A program made the translations under genes and the position numbers. The notes under the pieces were generated by a model. The model saw nothing but the letters and a program-made list of their open reading frames with translations. It had not been told where the DNA came from and did not search any database. Of a stretch of DNA of 64,000 nt, positions 7,554 to 16,308 are shown one piece after another. Origin of the DNA: Ardenticatenaceae bacterium (GTDB lineage: Bacteria > Chloroflexota > Anaerolineae > Promineifilales > Promineifilaceae). Each line of letters starts with the position of its first letter. The first letter of the stretch is position 1. The stretch covers positions 1-64,000 of the forward strand of contig JACKBX010000004.1 in assembly GCA_020634375.1 (NCBI GenBank). Direction: 5' to 3'.

Positions 7554-8648
7554 ATGAACCGTTTAATCTGGTGGAAATTGGCGCTCGTGATGAGCGCCAT
7601 TCTATTGTTAGCAGGTTGTGGGAATAGTGATGGGGATGCCGCCGATTCTGATGAAACGGCCGTCACCCCCGACAACAGCACCCTTAATGTATTCGAGTGG
7701 TCTGGTTACGAACTACCAGAATTTTGGGCGCAATTTGCCGATCAGCATCCCGACACGACCGTAGACTTCAGCTTCTTTGGCGAAGATGCCGAAGCATTCG
7801 CCAAGCTGCAAACTGGCTACCAGACCGATCTCGTCCACCCATGCAGCAGTTGGTGGCAGCTTTACGTGGACAATGGGTTGGTGCAGCCTTTAGACGAATC
7901 TCGCCTGGAGAATTTACAGGATATACCGGAGTCGCTGCTGGCGTACGGCCGTATCAACGGCCAACTTTACTTCGTACCCTGGGAATGGGGTTACGAATCC
8001 ATCCTCGTACGCACAGACAAAGTAGACACCATCCCCACCTCCTGGGCAGACCTGTGGAACCCGGAATACGCCGGGCATGTCGCCATCTACGATTCTGGTG
8101 AGACGCAGCACATCGTCGGTTCTTTGGTATTGGGATTCGATCCTTATGCCACCACCCCCGAACAAAACGAAGCCATCGTGCAAAAATTGACCGAACTAAA
8201 ACCGAACCTGCTCACCTACTGGACAGATTACACCGAGATTGTACAGCTTGTAGCCTCCGGTGACGTGTGGATTGCCGGAAATGCCTGGCCGGACACCCTG
8301 GTTTTGCTGCAAGAAGAGGGCGTTCCTGTGGAATACATCACCCCCAGCGAAGGGCGTATGGGTTACGTGTGCGGGTTTGGCATTCCCGCCAGCGCCCAAC
8401 ATGTAGACCTGGCATACGATTATTTGAATGCTGCAACCAGTGTGGACGCAACCACCTTCCTGATCAACGAATACGGTTATGGCGCAGCGAATGATAAGGC
8501 AATTGCTGGGGCCGACCCGGACACTGTGGAACTGCTGCAATTGAATGATTCAGCTATTTTGCAAAGCACCGTGTTCTACGAATCGGTTACGCCGGAGCAG
8601 CGCGAAGTCTTTGTCAGCAATTGGGACCGTGTGAAGGCGGCCCCATAG
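7554..8648 (+). CDS. potD: Spermidine/putrescine ABC transporter substrate-binding lipoprotein
   Basis: Extracytoplasmic polyamine-binding protein, 364 residues. The lipoprotein signal has the lipobox LLAGC with Cys22, followed by an acidic linker. The mature part begins LNVFEWSGYELPEFWAQF, the usual PotD first strand, and contains YFVPWEWGYES, the GDVWIAGNAWPD stretch and a FGIPASAQHVDLAYDYLN segment near the C-terminus. RBS AGGAG lies 11 bases before ATG 7554. It is the first gene of potD-potB-potC-potA. The exact polyamine cannot be told from sequence alone. Confidence 0.93.
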   Translation: MNRLIWWKLALVMSAILLLAGCGNSDGDAADSDETAVTPDNSTLNVFEWSGYELPEFWAQFADQHPDTTVDFSFFGEDAEAFAKLQTGYQTDLVHPCSSWWQLYVDNGLVQPLDESRLENLQDIPESLLAYGRINGQLYFVPWEWGYESILVRTDKVDTIPTSWADLWNPEYAGHVAIYDSGETQHIVGSLVLGFDPYATTPEQNEAIVQKLTELKPNLLTYWTDYTEIVQLVASGDVWIAGNAWPDTLVLLQEEGVPVEYITPSEGRMGYVCGFGIPASAQHVDLAYDYLNAATSVDATTFLINEYGYGAANDKAIAGADPDTVELLQLNDSAILQSTVFYESVTPEQREVFVSNWDRVKAAP

Positions 8649-8650
8649 GA

Positions 8651-8712
8651 ACGTGATGTGTGAAACGTGAAACAACGTTTTGTTCATCACGTTTCACGTT
8701 TTACATTTCACG
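8651..8712. repeat. Word-repeat hairpin, GTGAAACGTGAAAC family
   Basis: The left half gtgaaacgtgaaac pairs with the right half gtttcacgttttac around an 18-base centre, inside the potD-potB gap. Similar elements are at 17651-17701 and 23026-23092. It may attenuate transcription between the binding protein and the permeases; that role is inference. Confidence 0.75.
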
Positions 8713-8725
8713 CTAACATCTTGAG

Positions 8726-9607
8726 ATGGCAACGTTAACTGCTCAAAGTGTTCCAGAAACGAAAGCAACGCCTGCTGAAAAGCGCAGGCTTTTGCTATTG
8801 ATGGGGCCGCCCGTGCTGGCGCTGCTGCTTTTTTTCCTGCTGCCGTTGGGGGTAATGGCCTTGTACACGTTCCAAACGGGCACGTTGGGCGGAGAAATGA
8901 GTTGGTCGTTGGAAACGTACGGCCGTTTCTGGGAAAACACCGCTCTACATCGTTTGCTGTGGCGTTCGACAGTTGTCTCCTTCCAAACTTCGCTGCTGTG
9001 CATTTTGCTTTCGTACCCCATTGCTTACTACCTGGTCTTTCGCGCTGGGGATCGGCGGATGACGCTGCTGACACTGATCATCATCCCGGCGTGGACGAGC
9101 TACCTGCTGCGTATTCTGGCTTGGAAGCTCATTTTGGGCACGGAAGGGCTGCTGAATACATTTTTGCTGTGGGCTGGATGGGTTGATGAGCCATCGCCAA
9201 TTTTGTTGTTTAGCAAAACGGCCGTCATCGTCACACTCGTCTACGTTTGGGTTCCCTTCGTGGCCTTGCCCATCTTCGCCGCATTGGAGCGTATGGACAA
9301 ACGGCTGCTGGAAGCGGCCGCCGACTTGGGCAGCCCGCCCTGGTACAGCTTTTTGCGCGTCACCTTGCCACTGAGTATGCCCGGCGTGCTGGCCGGATTC
9401 CTCTCCGTCTTCATCCCCACACTGGGCGAGTATGTCACGCCGCTGTTGGTAGGCGGCGTGAATGGCATCATGTACGGCAATCTCATTCAAGACCAGTTTG
9501 TACGCGCTCTTAACTGGCCGCTCGGTTCGCTGATGAGTCTGGTGATGCTGGTGGCACTGCTGCCCTTGTTTTTGCTTTTCCGCAAATCGGATCAGGTGCT
9601 GCAATGA
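8726..9607 (+). CDS. potB: Polyamine ABC transporter permease PotB
   Basis: A 293-residue inner-membrane permease with about six transmembrane segments, beginning with LLLLMGPPVLALLLFFLLP near 22-40. The EAA loop that docks on the ATPase is EAAADLGSPPWYSFLRVTLP (about 196-215). The family motif at the C-terminal side, FIPTLGEYVTPLLVGG, is present. The gene starts 13 bp after a word-repeat hairpin and overlaps potC by 4 bp (ATGA), so the two permeases are translationally coupled. Works as a heterodimer with PotC. Confidence 0.93.
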   Translation: MATLTAQSVPETKATPAEKRRLLLLMGPPVLALLLFFLLPLGVMALYTFQTGTLGGEMSWSLETYGRFWENTALHRLLWRSTVVSFQTSLLCILLSYPIAYYLVFRAGDRRMTLLTLIIIPAWTSYLLRILAWKLILGTEGLLNTFLLWAGWVDEPSPILLFSKTAVIVTLVYVWVPFVALPIFAALERMDKRLLEAAADLGSPPWYSFLRVTLPLSMPGVLAGFLSVFIPTLGEYVTPLLVGGVNGIMYGNLIQDQFVRALNWPLGSLMSLVMLVALLPLFLLFRKSDQVLQ

Positions 9608-10401
9608 TCAATTCTGGCGTGCCACGTAAGTTTTCACTCTCGGTGGGAGCGGTCTATTTTGCACTGTTCACGCTGTTTATGTACCTGCCCATTGCCCTGC
9701 TGGTTATCTTTTCATTTAATGATTCACCAACACTGACCTTTCCGCTGAGCGGGTTTACGTTGAAATGGTATCAGGAATTGTGGAAAAATCAGGAGTTGGT
9801 AACGGCCGTAACCAACAGCCTCCTCGTCGGCATCCTCTCCTCGCTAGTCGCCACCGCATTGGGCACAATGGCCGCCCTCGGCGTCATTCGCTTTGAATTC
9901 CCCGGCAAGACCCTTTTCTTGTCTGTGGCCGCCATGCCGCTGGTCATTCCGGCCGTCGTTATGGGCGTTGCCATGCTCATCGTTTTTGCCCGTGTAGGCG
10001 TTCCCCTCACATTATGGACAGTCGGCATCGGGCACGTTATCATCAATGCACCCTATGCCATGCTCATTGTGGCGGCACGGCTGGCCGGGTTTGAAGAACA
10101 CGTAGAAGAAGCGGCAATGGATTTAGGGGCCGATTATTGGGCCACTCTGTGGCGAGTAACACTGCCCATGTCCGCGCCAGCGCTGGCAGCCGCTTTTTTG
10201 TCCTCATTTACAACGTCGCTGGACGAATTCGCCGTCACTTTTTTCCTCGTAGGCAGCGACACAACCCTGCCCGTTTATCTTTATTCACAATTACGTTTCC
10301 CCAGCCGTCTGCCATTGGTTGTGACGCTGGCGGCAATCATGATGGTTTTATCTGTTTTTATCGTTATTGTTGTCGAAAAGTTAAGGAGAATGGCAAGTTA
10401 A
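9604..10401 (+). CDS. potC: Polyamine ABC transporter permease PotC
   Basis: A 265-residue permease, partner of PotB. Hydrophobic segments start at FALFTLFMYLPIALLVIFSF. The EAA loop is EAAMDLGADYWATLWRVTLP (about 166-185). The conserved SFTTSLDEFAVTFFLVG near 204-220 is a PotC hallmark. The ATG overlaps the potB stop. A short gap then leads to a small ORF and potA, an order (ATPase last) that differs from E. coli potABCD. Confidence 0.93.
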   Translation: MINSGVPRKFSLSVGAVYFALFTLFMYLPIALLVIFSFNDSPTLTFPLSGFTLKWYQELWKNQELVTAVTNSLLVGILSSLVATALGTMAALGVIRFEFPGKTLFLSVAAMPLVIPAVVMGVAMLIVFARVGVPLTLWTVGIGHVIINAPYAMLIVAARLAGFEEHVEEAAMDLGADYWATLWRVTLPMSAPALAAAFLSSFTTSLDEFAVTFFLVGSDTTLPVYLYSQLRFPSRLPLVVTLAAIMMVLSVFIVIVVEKLRRMAS

Positions 10402-10447
10402 TGGTTACTGGTCAATCATGAACGGTTAACCAGGCAAGGATAAGATT

Positions 10448-10537
10448 ATGAAAGTATTTGCTGGGTTCTCATTAGCCGAGATTCGTCAAGGGAGTGAAGG
10501 GTTTACCTTGCATGTGGGGGTGGAAGATGGCGTCTGA
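10448..10537 (+). CDS. 29-codon ORF overlapping the start of potA (possible leader peptide)
   Basis: ATG 10448 has a good ribosome-binding site (AAGGA at 10436-10440, 7 bases away) and reads 29 codons, beginning MKVFAGFSLAEIRQG, to a TGA at 10535-10537. The potA ATG at 10527 lies inside its last codons in another frame. This arrangement would couple potA translation to termination of the small ORF. No match to a known peptide is claimed. It could also be a chance ORF. Confidence 0.4.
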   Translation: MKVFAGFSLAEIRQGSEGFTLHVGVEDGV

Positions 10538-11630
10538 ATTTGCTGTAGAATGTCGTTCTGTTTCCAAAGTGTTTCCAGCTCGCCGCAAACATCAGCGCAC
10601 GGTAACGGCCGTTCATGACATAAGCCTATCCATCAGGCACGGTGAGTTTTTTACACTTTTAGGAGCCAGTGGATGTGGCAAAACCACATCACTCCGTCTC
10701 ATTGCCGGGTTTGAGCAGCCTAGCAGCGGCGAAATTCTACTGCACGGCAACCCAATCACGCATACCCCTCCACATAAGCGCCCCGTCAACACCGTTTTTC
10801 AAAACTACGCCCTCTTCCCACACATGACTGTGGCGCAAAATGTCGCCTTCGGGCTAACCGTGCGCCACATTCCCCGCGCCGAGCGTGACAAGCGTGTGCA
10901 AGAGGCGCTGGAACTGGTGCGGCTGCCCGATGCGGCTCATGCCCGCCCCGGTGAACTATCTGGGGGAATGCAGCAGCGCATTGCCCTGGCCCGCGCCCTG
11001 GTGAACCGCCCTGCCGTGCTGCTGTTGGACGAGCCGTTGAGCGCTTTGGATTTGAAACTGCGGCAGGCGATGCGCGGCGAATTGAAAAATTTGCAGGAGC
11101 AAGTGAGCATTACTTTCATTTATGTGACCCATGATCAGGAAGAGGCGCTGGCTATGTCGGATCGCATAGCCGTGATGAACGGGGGGCATGTGGAGCAGGT
11201 GGCGGAACCCGCTGCTATTTACAACCGCCCCGCAAACCGTTTTGTGGCCGATTTCATTGGCGAGACAAACTTTTTGCGGGGCGAGATCGCCTTACGAGAG
11301 GATAACCGGGTGCAACTGCGGCTGGCAGAGCAAATGATGTGGGCGGCGGCGGACGATACACCGCCTGTGGGGCAGCCGGTCACGCTGGCGGTGCGCCCGG
11401 AGAAGGTGTATTTGACTAGAACGAATGGGGGAAACGGCCGTGCCACCCTGTACGGAACCGTCAATCACATCATGTACTTGGGCACAGACACCCGCTACAC
11501 CGTGCGCCTGCAAAACGGCCACGAACTGGTTGCCCTGGCCCGCAATCTGAATGGCGATGGCCCCTTGCATCTGGGCGAACCCGTTCATATCCACTGGCAC
11601 GAAAGCGATGCTCGTGTGCTAACGGAGTAG
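10527..11630 (+). CDS. potA: Polyamine ABC transporter ATP-binding protein PotA
   Basis: ATPase that drives PotBC. I choose ATG 10527 (MASEFAVECRSVSKVF), giving 367 residues; the open frame extends 11 codons further upstream without conserved sequence. Key motifs are Walker A LLGASGCGKTTSLR, Q-loop FQNYALFPHMTV, signature LSGGMQQRIALARAL, Walker B VLLLDEPLSALD and switch VTHDQEEAL. The C-terminal 110 residues form a TOBE domain (VRPEKVYL..., GTVNHIMYLGTDTRY). It ends the pot operon, followed by a terminator. Confidence 0.94.
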   Translation: MASEFAVECRSVSKVFPARRKHQRTVTAVHDISLSIRHGEFFTLLGASGCGKTTSLRLIAGFEQPSSGEILLHGNPITHTPPHKRPVNTVFQNYALFPHMTVAQNVAFGLTVRHIPRAERDKRVQEALELVRLPDAAHARPGELSGGMQQRIALARALVNRPAVLLLDEPLSALDLKLRQAMRGELKNLQEQVSITFIYVTHDQEEALAMSDRIAVMNGGHVEQVAEPAAIYNRPANRFVADFIGETNFLRGEIALREDNRVQLRLAEQMMWAAADDTPPVGQPVTLAVRPEKVYLTRTNGGNGRATLYGTVNHIMYLGTDTRYTVRLQNGHELVALARNLNGDGPLHLGEPVHIHWHESDARVLTE

Positions 11631-11647
11631 GTTGGTTGAATCATTTC

Positions 11648-11682
11648 AAAAGCTCGGTTTCTGTACGAGAAACCGAGCTTTT
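11648..11682 (+). terminator. Intrinsic terminator of the pot operon
   Basis: A perfect 15-bp stem AAAAGCTCGGTTTCT / AGAAACCGAGCTTTT with a 5-base loop lies 17 bp after the potA stop. The trailing T run is short (TTTT). Confidence 0.88.
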
Positions 11683-11840
11683 CGGTGGATTTAGTAAATT
11701 GCAAATTGTCAATCGCGTAAGTCATTTGTCCTAGAAAAATTCAGGTCATTGCGCCGATTTTCTGGCTATGCCTCTTTCCTAAAATAACTTTACCTGCTGA
11801 ATGCAGTGCAATATTGAAGCAAATTTAAGGAGAAATAATT

Positions 11841-12104
11841 ATGGCCGCTCAGCCACCTAATCAAGCAGCCCCTTGTCCTGCTTGCGGAGCCAAAGTTTTT
11901 TTCAAAACCAAGCCTCAATTAGAGCAAATTTACATTTGCAACAGCTGTGATGCGACATTGGAAGTTGTATCGACTTCGCCTATCGTGTTGGAATGGGTCT
12001 TTTCCGAAGATGATTACGATTACGATGACGACTTTGACGAAGATTACGACGAAGGTGACGAAGAATACGATTTCGACGAGTACGACGAAGAATACGACGA
12101 GTAA
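11841..12104 (+). CDS. LysW-like zinc-binding protein with long acidic tail
   Basis: An 87-residue protein resembling LysW/ArgW amino-group carrier proteins. A zinc site CPAC...CNSC (Cys12, 15, 33, 36) is followed by LEVVSTSPIVLEW, matching the family's LEVVSLDPLEL region. In place of the usual EDWGE tail it ends in about 33 residues that are almost only Asp, Glu and Tyr, finishing EYDE. No lysX, lysZ, argB or argC homologue is beside it, so a carrier role in lysine or arginine synthesis is not supported by context. RBS AAGGAG is strong. A paralogue with the same Cys spacing lies downstream. Confidence 0.78.
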   Translation: MAAQPPNQAAPCPACGAKVFFKTKPQLEQIYICNSCDATLEVVSTSPIVLEWVFSEDDYDYDDDFDEDYDEGDEEYDFDEYDEEYDE

Positions 12105-12198
12105 TGGCTTATTAAAAACCTGAAAGCGCCTGTGCGGGATTGGATATCTTGATCGGGCCTATCAGTTTTCAGATGCGGGTAATTATTATTTGATGGGT

Positions 12199-12237
12199 GG
12201 GGAACGTGTTGCTAACAATGCCAGCACGTTCCCCTGT
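12199..12237 (+). terminator. Probable terminator between the two LysW-like genes
   Basis: A perfect stem GGGGAACGTG / CACGTTCCCC (12199-12208, 12225-12234) has a 16-base loop and a TGTTTG tail. It would separate the two genes, though read-through is possible because the tail is poor in T. Confidence 0.6.
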
Positions 12238-12256
12238 TTGTAAGTAGACAGGATCG

Positions 12257-12472
12257 ATGAGCATGAAAGAAAAGGGTGACATTCTGGTGGGTTTCTGCCC
12301 GGAATGTGATACGCGAATCCGTTTTCACAGTCTTCCACGTCTTGGGCAATTGATTACGTGTCGTGAGTGCAATGAAATTTCTGAGGTTGTATCCCTTCAT
12401 CCTATTGAACTGGACTGGGCTTATGCAGAAGAGGATAGCGAACTGCAAAGCCGACGATCAACGGGACGCTAA
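12257..12472 (+). CDS. Second LysW-like zinc-binding protein
   Basis: A 71-residue paralogue of the upstream protein. Cys14, 17, 35 and 38 (CPEC...CREC) keep exactly the same 17-residue interval, followed by SEVVSLHPIELDW and AEEDSEL. The acidic tail is short and the protein ends basic (QSRRSTGR), so it also lacks the C-terminal Glu that LysW uses to carry substrate. ATG 12263 is an alternative start. It lies 104 bp before a sensor kinase gene. The pair may be stand-alone zinc-ribbon proteins and not carriers. Confidence 0.72.
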   Translation: MSMKEKGDILVGFCPECDTRIRFHSLPRLGQLITCRECNEISEVVSLHPIELDWAYAEEDSELQSRRSTGR

Positions 12473-12576
12473 AAAACGCAAATAGTAATCTGTAATTGGC
12501 GATACTGATTGCCGAATGCTATTTGCCGTACACCGGTTTCTTGTCTCTCTCAATATCAGGCTAGATAATATGGCTC

Positions 12577-14139
12577 ATGAAAATGAGCATTAGCCAGTTC
12601 GATCTTTTTTCCCATCGTATGCCGATGGGAATTGCGATTTTTGATCGTGAGCTGCGTTTGCAGCAATGTAATCCGACCTGGGCCAATTATATTGAAGGGT
12701 ATACCCCTGGCCTGGAGTCTGTGCAAACGGGCTTATTGTTGGCGGATTTGCTGCCTAATGCCATTGATGTGCTGCTGCCTTTTATTCATCGGGCGTTTAG
12801 GGGGGAAACGGCCGTTGAAGATGCCCTCCGTCTTTTTAGCCAAGATTCTCTTTTTTATTGGGATGCCGCTTTTTCACCTGTGATCGCAAATGATGCCATC
12901 ACGGGTGTTTTATTGGTTGCTACCGATGTAACAGACCGGGTGCTGACCCAACAATTGTTGGAACGGCACGTAGCGGATCGCACACGCAAACTGTCGGCAT
13001 TGTATGATGTGATGGCAGTAGCCGCTGAGCCGATGGGGCTGAAGCAGATTTTGCAGCAAGCACTGGCCCGCGTATTGACGGCCGTTCAGGCGCAAGCGGG
13101 CATCATACAACTACTAAATACAGACCAAACCCACCTCCATTTAGTTGTGCAGCAGGGGCTGCCTCCTGATGTGATTGATGAACTGCAAACCATCCCGATA
13201 TCCAACGGGTTGTTTGGCGCATTGGTTCGTGATTGGCAGCCGATTGTCCTCAAAGACATTACCGTTAACCTAGAGGCTACGCCTGCGCTGCGCGAGAGTG
13301 ATTTATGCGCGTATGCTGGCTTGCAAATGAATGTGAAGGGGGGGATGCTGGGGGTGTTAAGCGTTTTTCGCCAGCGGCAACGGCCGTTCAACAAAGAAGA
13401 TATTGCCCTCCTCGATTCCGTCGCAGACCAGATTGGCGTGGCTATTGAAAATGCCCGCCTGCGCAAAGAAAACGAGCAGTTACTCGTGTTGGAAGAGCGC
13501 AACCGCCTGGCCCGCGAACTGCACGATGCTGTGACACAGTCGCTCTACAGCCTGACGCTTTTTGCTGAGGCAAACCGCCGCTTTGCTGAAGAAGGCGATC
13601 TACCTCACTCGGTGGAATATGCCGCTCTCTTGGGGAATACGGCCCAACAGGCACTGCGTGAGATGAGGCTGCTGGTGCATAATTTACGGCCGTCCATTCT
13701 GGAGCAAGCCGGGTTGGTCCGAGCTATCCAACAACGATTAGACGGTGTGGAACGCCGCGCCGGTATCCAGGCCGTGCTTCAGACCGAAGGCGTGTTTGAC
13801 CTACCTGCCCATGTGGAAGAAGCGCTGTACCATCTAACCCAGGAAGCGCTAAACAATGCCCTGAAACATGCCTCCGCAACAGAAGTAATGGTTAGCTTAG
13901 AGCAAGATACACACGCTATTCGCCTGATGGTTCAGGACAATGGCTGTGGTTTTGACAAAAGCAATCAGGACGATAGTGGCGGATTGGGGTTGGTCAGTAT
14001 GCAGGAACGTGTTGCGCTGTTGCAAGGGGAGTTGAGTATTGAAACGGCCGTAAACCGGGGCACCTCTATCACCGTCAAACTGAACCTGGAAGCCACCACC
14101 AACCCTCTGCAAGACTTTGAGGCGCTCAACCTGTTATAA
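12577..14139 (+). CDS. NarL-type sensor histidine kinase (PAS-GAF-HisKA_3-HATPase)
   Basis: A 520-residue cytoplasmic kinase with no membrane segment. A PAS domain covers about 8-130 (MPMGIAIFDRELRLQQCNP..., ending VATDVTDRV). A GAF domain covers about 140-295. The phospho-acceptor is in RLARELHDAVTQSLYSL (His about 314), the HisKA_3 form. The ATP-binding part shows LTQEALNNALKHA (N box), DNGCGF and GGLGLVSMQERV. The cognate regulator starts 10 bp after the stop. The signal sensed is unknown; a GAF ligand or redox state is possible. Confidence 0.93.
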   Translation: MKMSISQFDLFSHRMPMGIAIFDRELRLQQCNPTWANYIEGYTPGLESVQTGLLLADLLPNAIDVLLPFIHRAFRGETAVEDALRLFSQDSLFYWDAAFSPVIANDAITGVLLVATDVTDRVLTQQLLERHVADRTRKLSALYDVMAVAAEPMGLKQILQQALARVLTAVQAQAGIIQLLNTDQTHLHLVVQQGLPPDVIDELQTIPISNGLFGALVRDWQPIVLKDITVNLEATPALRESDLCAYAGLQMNVKGGMLGVLSVFRQRQRPFNKEDIALLDSVADQIGVAIENARLRKENEQLLVLEERNRLARELHDAVTQSLYSLTLFAEANRRFAEEGDLPHSVEYAALLGNTAQQALREMRLLVHNLRPSILEQAGLVRAIQQRLDGVERRAGIQAVLQTEGVFDLPAHVEEALYHLTQEALNNALKHASATEVMVSLEQDTHAIRLMVQDNGCGFDKSNQDDSGGLGLVSMQERVALLQGELSIETAVNRGTSITVKLNLEATTNPLQDFEALNLL

Positions 14140-14149
14140 TGAGCAAATC

Positions 14150-14797
14150 ATGATCCAAGTTCTTCATGCAGACGACCATGCGATTGTACGTGAAGGAGTG
14201 CGTGCGCTGCTGCTCACCGAGGCCGACATACAACTTGTTGCCAGCGCCAAAGATGGCGTTGAAGCTGTGCAGCAAGCACTTTCACTTCACCCCGACGTCA
14301 TCATCATGGATTTGCAAATGCCTAACAAAAGCGGCCTGGAAGCCATTGTCGAAATCAGGCAAGCGCTAGCCAATGCACGCATTCTCGTCGTCACCAGTTT
14401 TGCCGAAGACGAAACCGTTTTCTCAGCCATTAAAGCCGGGGCACAGGGTTATCTACTAAAAGATTCTACTCCCCAAGAGCTATTGAAATCCATCCGCGAT
14501 GTGTACAATGGGCGACTTTCGCTGCACCCCGCTGTCGCCGCTAAAGTGCTCCAAGAACTCCATCGCCCAGCATCGCTAAAACCCACGTCAGACCCTTTGA
14601 CTGTCCGCGAACTGGATATTCTGAAATTGGTGGCGCAGGGAATGACCAATCAAGACATTGCCGAAACGCTGGTGGTTAGCGAACGTACGGTGCGCACACA
14701 CGTCAGCAATATTCTCAGCAAACTGCATCTGGCAAACCGCACGCAAGCAGCCCTATATGCTTTGCGCGAAGGAATTGCCCGATTAGACGAACTCTAG
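14150..14797 (+). CDS. NarL/FixJ-type response regulator
   Basis: A 215-residue regulator: receiver domain (1-120) with Asp pair LHADDH, phospho-acceptor IIMDLQMP and Lys in LLKDSTPQEL, then a LuxR-type helix-turn-helix LTVRELDILKLVAQGMTNQD through SERTVRTHVSNILSKL. I prefer ATG 14150 (MIQVLHADDH) to the upstream start because it fits the family N-terminus. TATAAT occurs at 14135-14140 across the kinase stop, 9 bases before this ATG, so a second, nearly leaderless transcript is possible. Partner of the kinase just upstream. Confidence 0.95.
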   Translation: MIQVLHADDHAIVREGVRALLLTEADIQLVASAKDGVEAVQQALSLHPDVIIMDLQMPNKSGLEAIVEIRQALANARILVVTSFAEDETVFSAIKAGAQGYLLKDSTPQELLKSIRDVYNGRLSLHPAVAAKVLQELHRPASLKPTSDPLTVRELDILKLVAQGMTNQDIAETLVVSERTVRTHVSNILSKLHLANRTQAALYALREGIARLDEL

Positions 14798-14825
14798 CTA
14801 TTATGTTTTCTTTCCCACAGTTTGG

Positions 14826-15212
14826 TTAGGGAGCTTTCCCATTTGAAGAGTCACCGAGCAGTTCTTTTAAGTAACCTAATATTTTTTGGGGACTGGTTGG
14901 TTTAGTTAGATATAAATTTGCTCCAGCATCCATCCCTTCGGCAATTGCCTCGGCTGTTGTTTTCCCACTTAAAATAATGACGGGGATATCGGCCGTTTTC
15001 TCGTTATTCCTCAACTCACGGCAAAAGAGAATACCGTTCATGCGGGGCATCATCACATCTAGCAAAATAATGTCTGGCAGTTGCTGTTCCAAAATCGCTA
15101 AGGCTTCAACACCATCGCTGGCAATAATCGTTTCCCACCCCTCAAAATCTAACAACATTCCCATCATATGTCGGATTTCAATATCATCATCTATGACCAG
15201 CACTGAAGGCAT
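14826..15212 (-). CDS. Single-domain response regulator (CheY-like receiver)
   Basis: A 128-residue receiver with no output domain. The acidic pocket is VLVIDDDIEI (Asp8-10), the phospho-acceptor is ILLDVMMPRMNG, the Thr/Ser is in VIILSGKTTAEA and the Lys in LYLTKPTSP. It converges on the NarL-type regulator, 28 bp away, and has no kinase on its own strand nearby. It probably relays phosphate in a larger phosphorelay or acts by protein binding. Confidence 0.93.
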   Translation of the reverse strand: MPSVLVIDDDIEIRHMMGMLLDFEGWETIIASDGVEALAILEQQLPDIILLDVMMPRMNGILFCRELRNNEKTADIPVIILSGKTTAEAIAEGMDAGANLYLTKPTSPQKILGYLKELLGDSSNGKAP

Positions 15213-15394
15213 GATGTTACCCCTCTTATTTTATACAGTTGCCAAATTCTTCAGTTTGACGAGCTTCTATGTATTTGGGCACTACTTGGCATAACTCGAT
15301 TAACTGTATTATATGCAAACTTCTGAAAATCCAGTAATCCAATAATGTGCGAGGGCCTTGTCGTTATGGGCTGGATAGCTGCATGTTAACAGCT

Positions 15395-16267
15395 TTATTT
15401 CTCGGCAACGTAAACCACCCATTCATTGGCATCATACAACGGTAAGTTATCCCAGGCAGGGTAAACGTCTACATGAGAGAAACCAGCCTCTTGCAAGAGT
15501 GAGACCATTTCTGGCACGGCATAAGTTTGGTCACACAATTGTATTTCATCTAGTTTACCTGTCTCAAGATGAAGAATGAGGAAACGCTCCAGCGACAGGT
15601 TTTCTTCAGTGTACCAAAGGCGTTCGCCGAGGTGCAGGTAAGGCGCATCGCCCCATAAACCGGTGTCATCTGTATACCACCAGCGGCTTTCTTTTTTGTC
15701 CACACGTTCCTGGTTGAGTAGTTCGACGCACAGTCGCCCACCGGGACGTAGTGCCTGTACAGTCTGTTTCAGCAAGGCACGCGCTTCGTCGCGGGTGAAG
15801 ACGGCAAGCTGACCGTAGAGAAACAGCGCGGCGTCGAAGTTGGCTCCGTCATGGTTCATCTGGCGCACGTCTTGCTGGATGAGGGTGCAACGGCCGTTCA
15901 CACCCTGTTCCTGTGCCAACTCCCGTGCATAAGCAATAGAAGCTGGGCCAAAGTCAACCCCCGTTACCTGGCAGCCACGCCGTGCAAAGGCTACGGAATA
16001 TAAGCCGGGGCCACAAGTGATGTCTAATAGACGGCCGTTCCCTTGCAACCCCAACTTCTCCCACAACCACGCGATTTGCGCCTCGCGTTCTGATGGTTGG
16101 CGAGAGGCTGCCCCATGCGATTCATCCAAATGCTCACGCAGCATTCGCGCCGAAAAATCAGGATCATCCCAGGGAAGATTGCCCCCGCTGGCCCAAGGCA
16201 ACGGCCGTTCTACTCGCCGGTATACTCGCCATAATCCATCACTTAGTTTTTGAGGTATCTCATTCAT
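15395..16267 (-). CDS. Class I SAM-dependent methyltransferase
   Basis: A 290-residue cytoplasmic protein. Motif I is LLDITCGPGLYSVAFARRGC (about 79-98), then VTGVDFGPASIAYARELA and, later, LRPGGRLCVELLNQE. The central ALFLYGQLAVFTRDEARALL segment is typical of Methyltransf_25 enzymes. The N-terminal 70 residues (ERPLPWASGGNLPWDDPDF) are outside the fold. The C-terminus ends YDANEWVVYVAEK, as in several stand-alone bacterial methyltransferases. No operon partner; the substrate is unknown. A GGTGTCAAGTGTCA word repeat lies just before its start. Confidence 0.85.
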   Translation of the reverse strand: MNEIPQKLSDGLWRVYRRVERPLPWASGGNLPWDDPDFSARMLREHLDESHGAASRQPSEREAQIAWLWEKLGLQGNGRLLDITCGPGLYSVAFARRGCQVTGVDFGPASIAYARELAQEQGVNGRCTLIQQDVRQMNHDGANFDAALFLYGQLAVFTRDEARALLKQTVQALRPGGRLCVELLNQERVDKKESRWWYTDDTGLWGDAPYLHLGERLWYTEENLSLERFLILHLETGKLDEIQLCDQTYAVPEMVSLLQEAGFSHVDVYPAWDNLPLYDANEWVVYVAEK

Positions 16268-16269
16268 AT

Positions 16270-16308
16270 GGTGTCAGGTGTTTTGGTATCAAGTGTCAAG
16301 TGTTTGAA
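16270..16308. repeat. Word repeat, GGTGTCAAGTGTCA family
   Basis: Four near-copies of a gtgtcaggt/atcaagtgt word lie in the 128-bp gap between two divergently transcribed genes. The right half of the hairpin form is missing here. Fuller copies are at 37506-37577 and 46963-47018. Confidence 0.6.

Noticed and set aside
11841..12472. Lysine biosynthesis (LysW) operon
   Set aside because: The zinc motif fits, but the C-terminal EDWGE is missing in both and no lysX/lysZ/lysY/lysJ gene is nearby.
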